From Synergistaceae bacterium (lineage in GTDB: Bacteria > Synergistota > Synergistia > Synergistales > Aminobacteriaceae), in NCBI GenBank assembly GCA_031274425.1, contig JAISQE010000139.1:1-45567 (forward strand): 45,567 nucleotides of DNA. Direction: 5' to 3'. Shown here in pieces: positions 30,833 to 40,010 of the stretch (positions within the stretch are counted from its first letter, which is position 1; every line of letters begins with the position of its first letter). Below the pieces are notes generated by a model. It had not been told where the DNA came from and did not search any database. It saw only the letters and a program-made list of their open reading frames with translations. Made by a program: the position numbers and the translations under genes.

Positions 30833-31198
30833 TCACTTTTCGCCCTTCCACAGTCCGTGAAGATTGCAATATTCACGCGCGTAAGCCCCTCCGTCGCAGG
30901 AACCGAACGCCGCCTCGGGCGTTTCCCCCGGCGCCAGGAAATGACGACAGACCTTGTTTTCGCCGACGAGTTCGACCCATTGGATGAAATGCTCGGGCTG
31001 CATCGGGTGCGCGACGCTCCCCACCTTCACCACGTTCCCCTCGAAGACGGGAACGTGCTTTTCCTTCGCGGCGTCGGTGACGTTCTCATGAAGCTGCGCC
31101 ATCGGCTTTCCGCAGCAGGAAAGCGGACCCCCTCCCACGTGAAGAACCTCCACGATGTTGCCGCAAAGATCGCACTTGTAAACATTGAGCCTTTCCAT
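30833..31198 (-). CDS. dfx: desulfoferrodoxin (superoxide reductase)
   Basis: Reduces superoxide to peroxide in anaerobes. The N-terminal rubredoxin-like centre I has CDLC and CC ([19 protein letters not shown]). Centre II has the histidines in [14 protein letters not shown] and in [16 protein letters not shown], and the cysteine and histidine of EYCNLHGLW. Length 121 aa is typical of two-iron enzymes. The ATG at 31198 is chosen; a TTG just before it (31201) is equally close to the AAGGGGG site. It heads a short operon with the flavin reductase. Confidence 0.93.
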   Translation of the reverse strand: MERLNVYKCDLCGNIVEVLHVGGGPLSCCGKPMAQLHENVTDAAKEKHVPVFEGNVVKVGSVAHPMQPEHFIQWVELVGENKVCRHFLAPGETPEAAFGSCDGGAYAREYCNLHGLWKGEK

Positions 31199-31264
31199 CA
31201 ATAACTTGCCCCCTTCAATTCAATTTTTTCCTCCGATTTTTCCCTCTTCGGAATAGAGTATATT

Positions 31265-31281
31265 TTAGGAGGATAACCTAA
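31265..31281. promoter_or_regulatory. possible operator upstream of dfx
   Basis: TTAGG-N7-CCTAA, an inverted repeat about 67 bases before the dfx start and next to a partial promoter (TTGTAC, 17 bases, TATCCT on the minus strand). It is unlike the PerR or Fur box consensus. Low confidence. Confidence 0.25.
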
Positions 31282-31486
31282 GTCCTTTTTGAGTACAATA
31301 ACCAAAACACGGAAAAACGTATTCGTTCGAGCCCCGTGCGTATAAGCTATCGAAAGCGGAGCGCCGATAAAGTAGACGGGTGGGCATTCGTTCATCTCTT
31401 CGTTCGCCTCTTCGCTCATCTCATCGAGGGGTCTCGGGGGCTGTCCCCCTGAACGTGAACGGTATTTTTTTTAGGGAGTGACGTGC

Positions 31487-32545
31487 ATGAAAGCGAGCCG
31501 CATTGCAAGAACGGGACTGTCGATCGCGATCGTCTCTGGAGTTGTCGTCCTCGGACTTTTCGCCTGCGTGGCCGTGGGCTTCGCCAGAGAGGCGGATACG
31601 CGCCGGCTGTCCGTCGTGCTGTTTCCGACGGAGAACAACACGGACCTTCAGGTTTGGGAGAGCAAATATTATCCCTACAGCGTCCTGGAGCAGAAAATGA
31701 CGGAATATCTGGCGGCGCTTTTCAGCGATTCCCCCATGACCGAGGTCACGGTTCTCGACGAAAATGGAATGAACCGCTGGCTGAGCCAACCGCGCCGGGC
31801 CGAGGACATGGCGATCCAAATGGAGCTCTACAGCGCCATTTTGAAAGAGCGCGAGGCCGTGGGAACGGTGGAGACGGGCAGCGTGAAACTGCGCCTCAAG
31901 ATCTTCGACGCGGTGAACGCCGAGCGGTTCGCGACGCGCATCGCCGTCGGCAAGGACAAACGCTACACATTCGACCCCGGCGACGACAAGCTCTTCGGGA
32001 TCGACGTGCTGGGCCTGACCAAGGTCTCCGACAAAGGGCAAAAGATGAGCCGCCCCACGTGGAGGCAGTTCTCCGGTTCCTCCCACTGGCAGTCGATCAA
32101 AAATGCCGTCAAAGACGGTTATCACGAGGCGATGAGCCATATTTCCATCGCCCTGAAACGCAACGACCCCGAGCGGTACGACCTGGGCGAACCCCCGTTC
32201 AACCCCTTCGCCGTCAACATCGGACGCATCATTTCCCCGACGGCGAACTCCAAGCGAAAAAGGCGGGAATACATCATTTCCATCGGCCGGGAGGACGCCC
32301 TCAAGGTGGGAGACGTCTTGGAAGTCGTGCGCAGCGACACCTACATCTCCGTCGACCCGGAAAACCCCGCCGCCGTCATCCCGACGAGCATCGGAAAAGT
32401 CAGAGTGCTCAGCGTTCAAGAACGAACCGCCGTAGTGCGGGTTATTAAGGACAACAGGAGAGAGCCGATCCAACTGCAGGATCTGGTGATGAAATTCCAT
32501 GGCCCCGAGGTGTTGGAGATGAATTGGAAGGCGAAAAAACCATGA
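31487..32545 (+). CDS. exported protein of unknown function
   Basis: A 352-residue protein with an N-terminal membrane or signal segment (TGLSIAIVSGVVVLGLFACVAVGFA). I do not recognise the family. The mature part begins RRLSVVLFPTENNTDLQVWESKYYPYSVLEQKMTEYL, reminiscent of the small alpha/beta domains of CsgG/TolB-like outer-membrane-associated proteins. The C-terminal part (YIISIGREDALKVGDVLEVVRSDTY, VRVLSVQERTAVVRVI) looks like the flagellar-assembly T-protein C-terminal beta-barrel type. The start at 31487 follows AGGGAG by 8 bases. It overlaps the next gene by 4 bases (ATGA), so the two are coupled. Confidence 0.7.
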   Translation: MKASRIARTGLSIAIVSGVVVLGLFACVAVGFAREADTRRLSVVLFPTENNTDLQVWESKYYPYSVLEQKMTEYLAALFSDSPMTEVTVLDENGMNRWLSQPRRAEDMAIQMELYSAILKEREAVGTVETGSVKLRLKIFDAVNAERFATRIAVGKDKRYTFDPGDDKLFGIDVLGLTKVSDKGQKMSRPTWRQFSGSSHWQSIKNAVKDGYHEAMSHISIALKRNDPERYDLGEPPFNPFAVNIGRIISPTANSKRKRREYIISIGREDALKVGDVLEVVRSDTYISVDPENPAAVIPTSIGKVRVLSVQERTAVVRVIKDNRREPIQLQDLVMKFHGPEVLEMNWKAKKP

Positions 32546-33555
32546 ATAAAGCGACGATACCCCTAATGAATCGGCTTCAAACGAGAAAACGGGCGTTTGT
32601 TTGGGTTTTTGCCGTTTTCTTCTGCGTTTTTTTCTGCGGGTTTTTCACTCTTGCCCCGGAGGCGCGCGCCAACGGAAACACCTCCGCGGACGACCTCGCC
32701 CCGCAGCCGCAAATCAAGCAGGTCAAAAAGTCCGTCCGCAAGGCGCCGATCAAAAGACCGCCGAAAAAAGCCCCGAAAAAAGCCGCCGTTCTCGAAGAAG
32801 CGCCTCCTATGCCGACTCCCTTGGAGATCGGCATCTCCCTGGTGGAAGACGGGCGCTACGAGCAGGCGCGCCCTTGGCTGCAAAAAGCCGTTCAGCAGGA
32901 GCGCCATAACCCCCATGCCTGGTATTGGTACGGAATAGTTCACGAGAAGATGGGGCAGTTTCAGCAAGCTCAATTTTTTTACGCGCGAACCCTGGCGCTG
33001 GATCCGGCGTTTCCTCCCTTTGCGCGCGTCGTCGCCTATCCCGACGAGGGAGACCGCAAGCCGCTCTGGGATCCGCTGCGCCCGCCCCGCGTCTATCCCG
33101 TGGATACGGTTTCCCACGGAGTGGCCATTATTCCTCCCTCCGCTCCGGAGGCGACGGTCCGCCCTCCTCACCCTCCTATCGACCCGGAAATACCGAAAGT
33201 GCCGCGCTACGTGCCGCCGGACCCCGTGGAGCCCATTATCCCAGGCGACGCTCTGCAGCCGCCGGTATACGTTCCGCCGAGCGCTCCGGAATCGCTTGCC
33301 CCGATAGAAGCGTTTCCGGCCCCTATTCCACATTTCCAGCCGGTCCCCGAACCACGGCCGGCCCCAACTCCGCCAGCCGTAGCCCAACCTCCGGTCTACA
33401 TGCCGCCCGAACCGCAGGCAGCACCGGCTCCCCCTGCCGCGGCCCAGACGCCGGTCTATACGCCGCCCGAACCGCGGGCAACTCCGGCTCCCCCCGCCGA
33501 GGGGCGGACGCCGGTTTATATGCCGCCCGCCCCTCCATCGCCTGGGGCCAAGTAG
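32542..33555 (+). CDS. exported TPR protein with proline-rich repeat tail
   Basis: A 337-residue protein: hydrophobic N-terminal segment (FVWVFAVFFCVFFCGFFTLAPEARA), a Lys/Pro-rich linker and a short TPR-like pair (PLEIGISLVEDGRYEQARPWLQKAVQQ, NPHAWYWYGIVHEKMGQFQQAQFFYARTLALDP). The C-terminal half is Pro-rich with about three imperfect copies of a 20-22-residue unit containing PVYxPPEPxAxPAPPA. A Pro-rich tail behind TPRs suggests a cell-envelope scaffold spanning the periplasm. The start at 32542 overlaps the upstream stop. Confidence 0.72.
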   Translation: MNKATIPLMNRLQTRKRAFVWVFAVFFCVFFCGFFTLAPEARANGNTSADDLAPQPQIKQVKKSVRKAPIKRPPKKAPKKAAVLEEAPPMPTPLEIGISLVEDGRYEQARPWLQKAVQQERHNPHAWYWYGIVHEKMGQFQQAQFFYARTLALDPAFPPFARVVAYPDEGDRKPLWDPLRPPRVYPVDTVSHGVAIIPPSAPEATVRPPHPPIDPEIPKVPRYVPPDPVEPIIPGDALQPPVYVPPSAPESLAPIEAFPAPIPHFQPVPEPRPAPTPPAVAQPPVYMPPEPQAAPAPPAAAQTPVYTPPEPRATPAPPAEGRTPVYMPPAPPSPGAK

Positions 33556-33568
33556 GAGGAAACCGAAT

Positions 33569-34327
33569 ATGAAAAAAAAGTTCATGGCGGTATTTTCGCT
33601 TTCCTGTTTCGTCGGTCTGGGGTTTCCGGCCGCCCCCGCTGGGGCGAAACTCTACCTTGCCGAGCCCCTGCTGATCGAACAACCGTCTTACGCGGGGATG
33701 CGTTTTTACGTCTACAAACCCTACAACATGCCGAAGGGCTGGTATGCCACCTTCGACGGATACCCTGTGATTCAAAACAAGGACGGCGTGTGGGTGTACG
33801 GGACCTACGCCGGACCCAACCTGACCCCGACCCATTACATCGTGGGCTCGGTCGTTCCAGCGGCGGCCGGACTGTCTCCTTATATCGATCCCGTTCAAAT
33901 ATCCTCGGTCACCACGCTGGTCCCGCCGCCGCCTCTTCCCGCGCGGCAGCCGTCGGTCATGCGCGTTCCCCTGGATGGGGTTCTCTCGACCTATATGCCC
34001 GACTGGCTCTTCGACGGCCGTTTCATGGCGCTGGGGCGGTGGAAAGACAGCGTCGATCGAATAGGAATCCTGCACAGGCCCGGCGTCCCCGTGGCCTGGA
34101 GCGGCAACACGCCCAAGGTGATTTACGCCTGGGACGGTCACGGCTGGCATCAAATGACGGCGCGGGAGGGACAACGCCCCGTGGACGTCTTGAAGCAAAA
34201 CATCTACGACCTGACGCGTAAGGTGAACCGCAACGGCTTCATCTGGTACGAAGCCGACGTCCCGGTTCTCTCCCAACAGGCGGCCGCCTGGGGCTATTAT
34301 TGGATGGGCGAGATCATGCCCCAGTGA
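33569..34327 (+). CDS. exported protein of unknown function
   Basis: A 252-residue secreted protein with a clear signal peptide (FMAVFSLSCFVGLGFPAAPAGA). The mature sequence is rich in Tyr, Trp and Pro (YVYKPYNMPKGWYATFDGYPVIQNKDGVWVYGTYAG, VIYAWDGHGWHQM). I recognise no family. Aromatic-rich repeats of this kind occur in surface-associated proteins. GGAGG lies 8-9 bases before the ATG. It is third in a run of exported proteins and probably co-transcribed with the two upstream. Confidence 0.7.
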   Translation: MKKKFMAVFSLSCFVGLGFPAAPAGAKLYLAEPLLIEQPSYAGMRFYVYKPYNMPKGWYATFDGYPVIQNKDGVWVYGTYAGPNLTPTHYIVGSVVPAAAGLSPYIDPVQISSVTTLVPPPPLPARQPSVMRVPLDGVLSTYMPDWLFDGRFMALGRWKDSVDRIGILHRPGVPVAWSGNTPKVIYAWDGHGWHQMTAREGQRPVDVLKQNIYDLTRKVNRNGFIWYEADVPVLSQQAAAWGYYWMGEIMPQ

Positions 34328-34380
34328 TAAAGAAAAGCAACAAGAAAAAGCGATAAGAAAAAAAAGTTATTCGTTCAAAA

Positions 34381-34446
34381 AGGGGTTTCAGGGGGACCAG
34401 CGAAGACCCCGCGGGGGCCGAACGAGCCCTGACCTCCTGAGCTTGC
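34381..34446 (+). repeat. short member of the dispersed repeat family
   Basis: AGGGGTTTCAGGGGGACCAG opens like copies A and B; CCTCCTGAGCTTG closes like the end of copy B (CCTCCTGGGCTTGA). The middle is reduced to about 35 bases. Like copy B it sits directly upstream of the ribosome site of an exported-protein gene. Confidence 0.55.
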
Positions 34447-34483
34447 CCTTTTGAGCTTGAAATTACGTAAAGGAGAGACGAGA

Positions 34484-35389
34484 ATGCGGCTTTCGTGTTT
34501 GTGGTGTGCGGTTGCGCTTGCGCTCTCGGTTTTCTGGAGCGCGGCGGAGGCGCGGGAGGCGCGCGTCGTCATCGGCTTCGAATATGCCGACGCCAGGGAT
34601 TTCAGCGAGGGATTGGCCGCGGTGAAGTCGAACGACCGCTGGGGGTACATCGAGCCTACGGGCCGGGTCGCCGTGTCCTTCGATTACAAGGTCCCGGAGG
34701 TGGGGCCGTTTTCCGACGGGTTCGCCTTCGTGGGAGACCGTTTCATCGACGCCAAAGGAAACCCCGCCTTCGAAAACGCCTTCGAGCAGGCGTCCTCGTT
34801 TTCCGAGGGGATGGCCGCCGTTCAGACCAACGGACAGTGGGGGTTCATCGACGTCAACGGCAGGTTCGTCATCCCTCCCTCCTACGAGGGCGCGGGAAAC
34901 TTTTCGGGCGGCATGGCCCCGGTGAAAAAGAACGGGTTATGGGGCTACATCGACGTTCGAGGGCGTATGCTGATCGACCCGCGCTTCATTCGGGCCCAGG
35001 CTTTCAGCAAGTCCGGCAAGGAGCTGGCCGCGGTGGAATTGGGGGGCAAGGTCGGGTACATCGACCGTTCGGGGCGCTACGCGGTGAAGCCCGTTTACGA
35101 AGAGGGCGGCACGTTCCGCAACTCCTTGGCCCCTGTGCGCGGGAACTCGCCCCATGCCTGGGGCTATATCGACGCCTCGGGCAAAGAGGTCATTCCGCTC
35201 CGGTTCATCGCCGCCGGGACGTTCAGCGACGGACTCGCCCCCGTGGCCACGGACGCGCGGTGGGGCTACGTCGACGTAAGGGGAAATTTGACGATCGAGG
35301 CGCTCTACGACGGCGCTCGCCCTTTCAGCGAAGGACTGGCCGCCGTGGAACGCGACGGGAAATGGGGCTATATCCGGGTGAATTTTTAA
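34484..35389 (+). CDS. exported WG-repeat protein
   Basis: A 301-residue protein with a signal peptide (LWCAVALALSVFWSAAEA) and about seven WG beta-repeats (pattern F-x-EGLAAVKxxxxWGYIDxxGxxVIPPxYE). Examples are RWGYIEPTGRVAVSF, QWGFIDVNGRFVIPP, LWGYIDVRGRMLI, AWGYIDASGKEVIPL and RWGYVDVRGNLTI. WG repeats (KWG leptospira-type) form beta-propeller or solenoid surfaces of unknown ligand. The start at 34484 follows AAAGGAG. Confidence 0.9.
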   Translation: MRLSCLWCAVALALSVFWSAAEAREARVVIGFEYADARDFSEGLAAVKSNDRWGYIEPTGRVAVSFDYKVPEVGPFSDGFAFVGDRFIDAKGNPAFENAFEQASSFSEGMAAVQTNGQWGFIDVNGRFVIPPSYEGAGNFSGGMAPVKKNGLWGYIDVRGRMLIDPRFIRAQAFSKSGKELAAVELGGKVGYIDRSGRYAVKPVYEEGGTFRNSLAPVRGNSPHAWGYIDASGKEVIPLRFIAAGTFSDGLAPVATDARWGYVDVRGNLTIEALYDGARPFSEGLAAVERDGKWGYIRVNF

Positions 35390-35399
35390 TTCAAAGCAT

Positions 35400-37817
35400 T
35401 TAATTCAAAGCTTCTTGGGAGAAACGGAGGCGCTTGCCCAGCTTGTGGAAAGCGTCGCGCACCTGGGGCGGAGCGTGCCCTAGCCGTAGAAAATCGCTCT
35501 GGGTCGCGTAATAGAGGTTCTGGGCCTCGTAGAGGGACACACGCCACTTGAACTCATCCAGGAAGGGCGTCAGAACGTCGCAGACCCGCTCCATCTGGGC
35601 GGGGTTGACGGGGGAATGGTGGATTTCCAACATCCGCAGCTCCAGCCAACGGCTCAGGGCGAACCCGATCTGTTCCTCGTCCAGCGCCACATTCCACTGT
35701 TTGGCGCGCGTGATGTGACGGCGCAGGTCCTCGATATCGGGGATCTCCGTCTCCAACCCGTGAACGATGCCGGCCGTTAGGACGATCGCCGCCGCGGAGC
35801 GGATGACGGTTGGGGCCTTGATGCTCAGAGTCGACAGAAACTCCAACAGCTTGTCGTAATCCTGCACGATGTCGAGCAGGCTGTTTTCGATCCGCGCGAT
35901 GTCCCGCTGCAACAGTTTGTTCAGCAGGTTTCTCTGGGAGTCGTGCAGGATGTGGCGCAGCGAGAAGATCCGGTATCCGAAGCTCTCCACCATTTTTTCG
36001 TCGCTTTTGGCGGTGAAGAAGCCGCGCAAAACGTCGGCGTTTTCCAGGAGTTTTCGCGCCTCCGCCGAGTCGGGCGCCACGCCGCAGACGACGGAGGTAT
36101 CCCCCCGGTAGTTTACGGCAAACACAAACGTCTTTTTCTCCCACGTGATATTGGAGGCGATTTCCACCTCCCCGGCGGCGAAGGCCCGGGAGTTCGGCTC
36201 GTCGGACCCCATCGCGCCCATCGCGATCCTGCCCTTCGCCTCCCAGCATCCCTCGGAGATTTTCTCGGGGAAATCGGAAAACAAAGCGACCATGCCGTAA
36301 TGGGCGGCCAGCCGCTCGAAGGATATTCGGGCGGGCTTCACCAAAAGCTCGTAGACGCGCCTGCCGTTTTCGAGCTCCGGAACGTTGCTGGGCGCTTTTT
36401 CCAAAAGACGCAAAAACTCCAGTTCGAAGTCCAGGCCGGTCAACTCGTGAATCAGGTCGATGGCGCGCGTGGCGTAGCGCAAAATCTGCACGGTCTCCAA
36501 GCCCGAGATCTCGTCGAAAAACCAACCGCAACTGGTGTACATCAAAAGGGCGGACCGCTGGCTCTCCATCAGCTTCAGGACGCGAACGTTTTCCTCCTCC
36601 GTCAGAGGGCGGGCGGCGTGGTCGGCAAGCCACTTTTCCACGGACTCCCGGGAGCGGTCCAAAATCACCGCGATGTAATCGTCGCGCGCCTTCCAGGGGT
36701 CTTTCAGGTACTTGAGCCCCTGCTGCTGGAACTGCGCGGCGAGCTTGTCGCGCAGCCAATCCAACGCCTGGCGCAAAGGAGCTCTCCACTTTTGATGGTA
36801 GCCCGGAGTTCCCCCCGAGCAGCCGCAGTCGCCGCGCCAGCGCTCCACGCCGTGCGCGCAGCTCCACGCGGAATTCTCCACAATACGAACTTCGTGAACG
36901 GGCGGATTTTGCTCCAAAAACTCTCCGTAAATGGTGAGTTCCGCCTCGTGCCCTCTCTCGATGGTCTCGAGGCAATAGGCGAGGGCCATGTCCCCATCCT
37001 GGTGGTGGTGCCCGTAAGATTCTCCGTCCGTGGCCACGTGGGAGAGCGAGGGAACGGTCTCGTCCGGCTTGGCGTCGATCAAGCGCCTGGCGTAATTGCC
37101 TCCGTCGTAAAGCAGGCCCCCGAAGGCGATGGCCTGAGAGATGCTTCCGTCGTAAAAGAAAAGGGCGATGCGCCTTCCCGACGGAAGATCGCAGCGATAA
37201 GACACCCCGGTGTCGACTTTCTCCCATTTGACGTCGCGCCACGCGTCGGGGGCGTCATCCATGCGGCGCACCTCGCTGGCCTGTTTGGGCGCCAGGATCG
37301 TGAATCGGATTCCGTTCTCGGCCAACACCTCCAGCGTCTCCGTGTCGACGGCCGTCTCGGCGAGCCACATGCCCTCCGGCATACGCCCGAAGTGACTTTT
37401 GAAGTCCTGAATGCCCCACTTCACCTGGGTGACCTTGTCCCGTCGGTTCGCCAGAGGCATGATTATATGATTGTAGACCTGAGCCAGAGCGGGGCCGTGC
37501 CCGGAAAAACGCTCCATCCCCAGGGCGTCCGCTTTCAAGATCCCCCGATAGCGTCGAGGCGCTTCGCTCTTCAGCCAGGACAAAAGGGTGGGCCCCATGT
37601 TGAAGCTCATGCGGGAGTAGTTGTTGCAGATTTTACGTATATTCCCGTCGTCGTCCAAAATCCGGGACGCCGAGTTGCGGCGGTAACATTCCGCCGTGAC
37701 GCGTTCGTTCCAGTCGTGCCAGGGCGAGGCCGATTCCTGAGTTTCCACGAATTCCAGCCAGGGGTTCTCGCGGGGCGGCTGATAAAAATGACCGTGTACA
37801 CAAACGTAGCGTGACAT
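35400..37817 (-). CDS. glycoside hydrolase family 57, DUF3536-type
   Basis: An 805-residue cytoplasmic protein. The N-terminal GH57 catalytic domain starts RYVCVHGHFYQPPRENPWLEFVE and includes GMWLAETAVDTETLEVLAENGIRFTILAP (candidate nucleophile Glu in WLAET) and ATDGESYGHHHQDGDMAL (candidate acid Asp). The long C-terminal helical part (GWFFDEISGLETVQILRYATRAIDLI and on) is the DUF3536 region. GH57 members act on alpha-1,4-glucans. The gene ends 3 bases after the glgB stop upstream, so it belongs to a two-gene glycogen operon. Its 3' end carries a short direct repeat. Confidence 0.9.
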   Translation of the reverse strand: MSRYVCVHGHFYQPPRENPWLEFVETQESASPWHDWNERVTAECYRRNSASRILDDDGNIRKICNNYSRMSFNMGPTLLSWLKSEAPRRYRGILKADALGMERFSGHGPALAQVYNHIIMPLANRRDKVTQVKWGIQDFKSHFGRMPEGMWLAETAVDTETLEVLAENGIRFTILAPKQASEVRRMDDAPDAWRDVKWEKVDTGVSYRCDLPSGRRIALFFYDGSISQAIAFGGLLYDGGNYARRLIDAKPDETVPSLSHVATDGESYGHHHQDGDMALAYCLETIERGHEAELTIYGEFLEQNPPVHEVRIVENSAWSCAHGVERWRGDCGCSGGTPGYHQKWRAPLRQALDWLRDKLAAQFQQQGLKYLKDPWKARDDYIAVILDRSRESVEKWLADHAARPLTEEENVRVLKLMESQRSALLMYTSCGWFFDEISGLETVQILRYATRAIDLIHELTGLDFELEFLRLLEKAPSNVPELENGRRVYELLVKPARISFERLAAHYGMVALFSDFPEKISEGCWEAKGRIAMGAMGSDEPNSRAFAAGEVEIASNITWEKKTFVFAVNYRGDTSVVCGVAPDSAEARKLLENADVLRGFFTAKSDEKMVESFGYRIFSLRHILHDSQRNLLNKLLQRDIARIENSLLDIVQDYDKLLEFLSTLSIKAPTVIRSAAAIVLTAGIVHGLETEIPDIEDLRRHITRAKQWNVALDEEQIGFALSRWLELRMLEIHHSPVNPAQMERVCDVLTPFLDEFKWRVSLYEAQNLYYATQSDFLRLGHAPPQVRDAFHKLGKRLRFSQEALN

Positions 37818-37820
37818 GAA

Positions 37821-39788
37821 CTATTCCCCCTCTTGAGGCGCGCTTCGCGTTTGAAGGTGAAAGACGACGATGGACAGCGGCGGCAAAGTCAGCGGAAGCG
37901 ACCAGCCCTGTCCGTGACAGGGAACGGCTTCGGCCTCCATTCCGCCCGCGTTGCCCATGCCGCTGCCCCCGTAGACCGAGGCGTCGCTGTTGAGCACCTC
38001 CGACCAGAATCCCCCTTCGGGCGCCCCGACGCGGTAATGCCCGCGGGGCACGGGGGTGAAGTTCGCCGCCGCCAGAATGTACTCCCGCCCGCGTCCTTCG
38101 CCGCCCGCGCAGGAGCGCAAAAACACGACCACGCTCTTTTGCCAATCGGTGCAATCGATCCAGCGAAACCCATCTTGGGTGAAATCGCGCTCGTAGAGGG
38201 GGGGGTACCGGCGCAGCGCGGAGTTCAAGTCCTTGACCCACTGGCGGATGCCTTGAAAATCGGGATTGTCCAGAAGGCGCCACTCCAGGGCGGTGTTGTA
38301 GTTCCACTCCAGCCCCTGGCCGAACTCGCAGCCCATGAAAAGAAGTTTCTTGCCGGGGTGCGCCCACATGTACCCCAGCATCAAGCGCAGGTTGGCCCGG
38401 CGCTGCCACCAGTCGCCGGACATTTTGTTGATCAGGGACCCCTTGCCGTGGACGACCTCGTCGTGGGAGATCGGGAGCATGAAGTTCTCGCTGAAGGCGT
38501 ACCAGATGCTGAAGGTGAGCTGGTTGTGATGGTAGCTGCGGTGCACGGGCTCGTGGGTCATGTAGGACAGCATGTCGTGCATCCAGCCCATGTTCCACTT
38601 CATGCCGAACCCCAGGCCCCCCAGAAAGACGGGGCGCGTCACCATAGGCCAGTCCGTGGACTCCTCCGCGATGGTCTGAACGTCGGGGAAGCGCCCGTAC
38701 ACCTCTTTGTTGAGGTCCTGCAGCAGGGCGATGGCCTCCAGGTTTTCGCGCCCTCCGTGGACGTTGGGCTCCCATTCTCCCGCTTTACGGGAGTAGTCGA
38801 GATGCAGCATCGAGGCCACGGCGTCGAGGCGCAGCCCGTCGATGTGGTAGCGGTCGAGCCAGTAAATCGCGCTCGATATCAAGTAGCTCCGAACCTCGTT
38901 GCGGCTGTAATTGAAAATGTAGCTGCCCCAGTCGGGGTGGAAGCCCTTGCGCGGGTCCTCGTGCTCGTAAAGCGCCGTTCCGTCGTAGCGGGCAAGCCCG
39001 AAGTCGTCGGTGGGGAAATGGCTGGGAACCCAATCCAGGATCACGGCCAGTTCGCTCTGGTGCAGCTTGTCCACGAGGAACATGAAGTCCTCCGGGCTTC
39101 CGTACCGGCTGGACGGGGCGAAATGCCCCAGGGTCTGGTACCCCCAGGAGCCGTAAAAAGGATGCTCCATGATCGGCAGCATCTCCACGGCGGTGAAGCC
39201 CATCTCCTTGCAGTACCGGGGAAGCTCCTCCGCCAGCTCCCGGTAGGAAAGAGAAAGTCCGTCATCCCAGTGGTGCTTCCAGGAGCCCAGGTGAACCTCG
39301 TAGACCGACCAGGGCGCGGAGAGAGACGTATGTTTTTTGCGGGCGGACATCCACTCGGCGTCGTTCCAGACGTAATCGGGCCAGTGAAGAATGGAAGACG
39401 TGCGGGGCGCGATCTCGAAGAGCGTCGAAAAGGGGTCCATTTTGTCCTTGTGTTCGCCCAGGCTGTTTTGGATGTGAAATTTGTAAAGGTCCCATTTCTC
39501 CAGCCCGGGGACGAAGCCCTCCCATATCCCGCTTCCGTCCCATCGGATGGACAGGGGGTGAGACGCCGGGTTCCATTGGTTGAAATCCCCAACGACGCTC
39601 ACCGATTTTGCGTTGGGAGCCCATACCGCGAAAAAAACTCCTTCGACTCCGTTTTTCGAGGTGATCTTATGGGCACCCATCTTTTCGTACAGAGTGTAAT
39701 GCGTCCCCTGCTTGAAAAGAAAAATGTCGTAGTCGGTCAGGATGGATTCGTCGTACCGCACCTTGTTCGCAACCATTTGTTTCGACAT
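37821..39788 (-). CDS. glgB: 1,4-alpha-glucan branching enzyme
   Basis: A 655-residue GH13 enzyme introducing alpha-1,6 branches into glycogen. The N-terminal CBM48 domain shows VEGVFFAVWAPNAKSVSVVGDFNQWNP. The catalytic barrel has VYEVHLGSW, the nucleophile D322 (HIDGLRLDAVASM), the acid E375/E376 (IAEESTDWP) and ISHDEVVHGKGSL. The start at 39788 follows GGGGGAGG by 8 bases; the open frame extends to 39830 without another site. It lies just upstream of the GH57 gene. Confidence 0.95.
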   Translation of the reverse strand: MSKQMVANKVRYDESILTDYDIFLFKQGTHYTLYEKMGAHKITSKNGVEGVFFAVWAPNAKSVSVVGDFNQWNPASHPLSIRWDGSGIWEGFVPGLEKWDLYKFHIQNSLGEHKDKMDPFSTLFEIAPRTSSILHWPDYVWNDAEWMSARKKHTSLSAPWSVYEVHLGSWKHHWDDGLSLSYRELAEELPRYCKEMGFTAVEMLPIMEHPFYGSWGYQTLGHFAPSSRYGSPEDFMFLVDKLHQSELAVILDWVPSHFPTDDFGLARYDGTALYEHEDPRKGFHPDWGSYIFNYSRNEVRSYLISSAIYWLDRYHIDGLRLDAVASMLHLDYSRKAGEWEPNVHGGRENLEAIALLQDLNKEVYGRFPDVQTIAEESTDWPMVTRPVFLGGLGFGMKWNMGWMHDMLSYMTHEPVHRSYHHNQLTFSIWYAFSENFMLPISHDEVVHGKGSLINKMSGDWWQRRANLRLMLGYMWAHPGKKLLFMGCEFGQGLEWNYNTALEWRLLDNPDFQGIRQWVKDLNSALRRYPPLYERDFTQDGFRWIDCTDWQKSVVVFLRSCAGGEGRGREYILAAANFTPVPRGHYRVGAPEGGFWSEVLNSDASVYGGSGMGNAGGMEAEAVPCHGQGWSLPLTLPPLSIVVFHLQTRSAPQEGE

Positions 39789-39818
39789 AGCCCCACCTCC
39801 CCCTTCTGAACTTCTTTC

Positions 39819-39824
39819 ATTATA
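39819..39824 (-). promoter_or_regulatory. -10 element of the glgB promoter
   Basis: TATAAT on the minus strand, 30 bases before the glgB start. The -35 region is weak (GAATTC at 18-base spacing or TTCAAT at 15). It is divergent from the traX-like promoter. Confidence 0.45.
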
Positions 39825-39930
39825 GCCCACGTCGCTCGGATTGAATTCAATAAACGGAATGGATATCTATATTTTATTTTAACTCCAATAGTCACAACAT
39901 TTTTTCATGTTAATGACGCGTAAAACCTTT

Positions 39931-39958
39931 TTGTAGAGTGGTTTAAAAATGCTATAAT
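39931..39958 (+). promoter_or_regulatory. promoter of the TraX-family gene
   Basis: TTGTAG (39931-39936), 16-base spacer, TATAAT (39953-39958). Transcription would start near 39965, about 45 bases before the ATG. Confidence 0.65.
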
Positions 39959-40010
39959 GAATAATATTCGATATGACAGAGGCTGAAAAAGCTTTGCGAA
40001 AGGACATGAA

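Noticed and set aside
31198-31419. A 73-codon minus-strand frame upstream of dfx
   Set aside because: It covers the dfx promoter region and has no ribosome site or recognisable sequence.
35943-37814. A 623-codon open frame on the plus strand
   Set aside because: Antisense of the GH57 gene, with no recognisable domain and no ribosome site.
37833-39809. A 658-codon open frame on the plus strand
   Set aside because: It is the antisense of glgB in GC-rich DNA. Composition is Arg/Val/His-rich with no family resemblance, whereas the minus strand is a clear GH13 enzyme.
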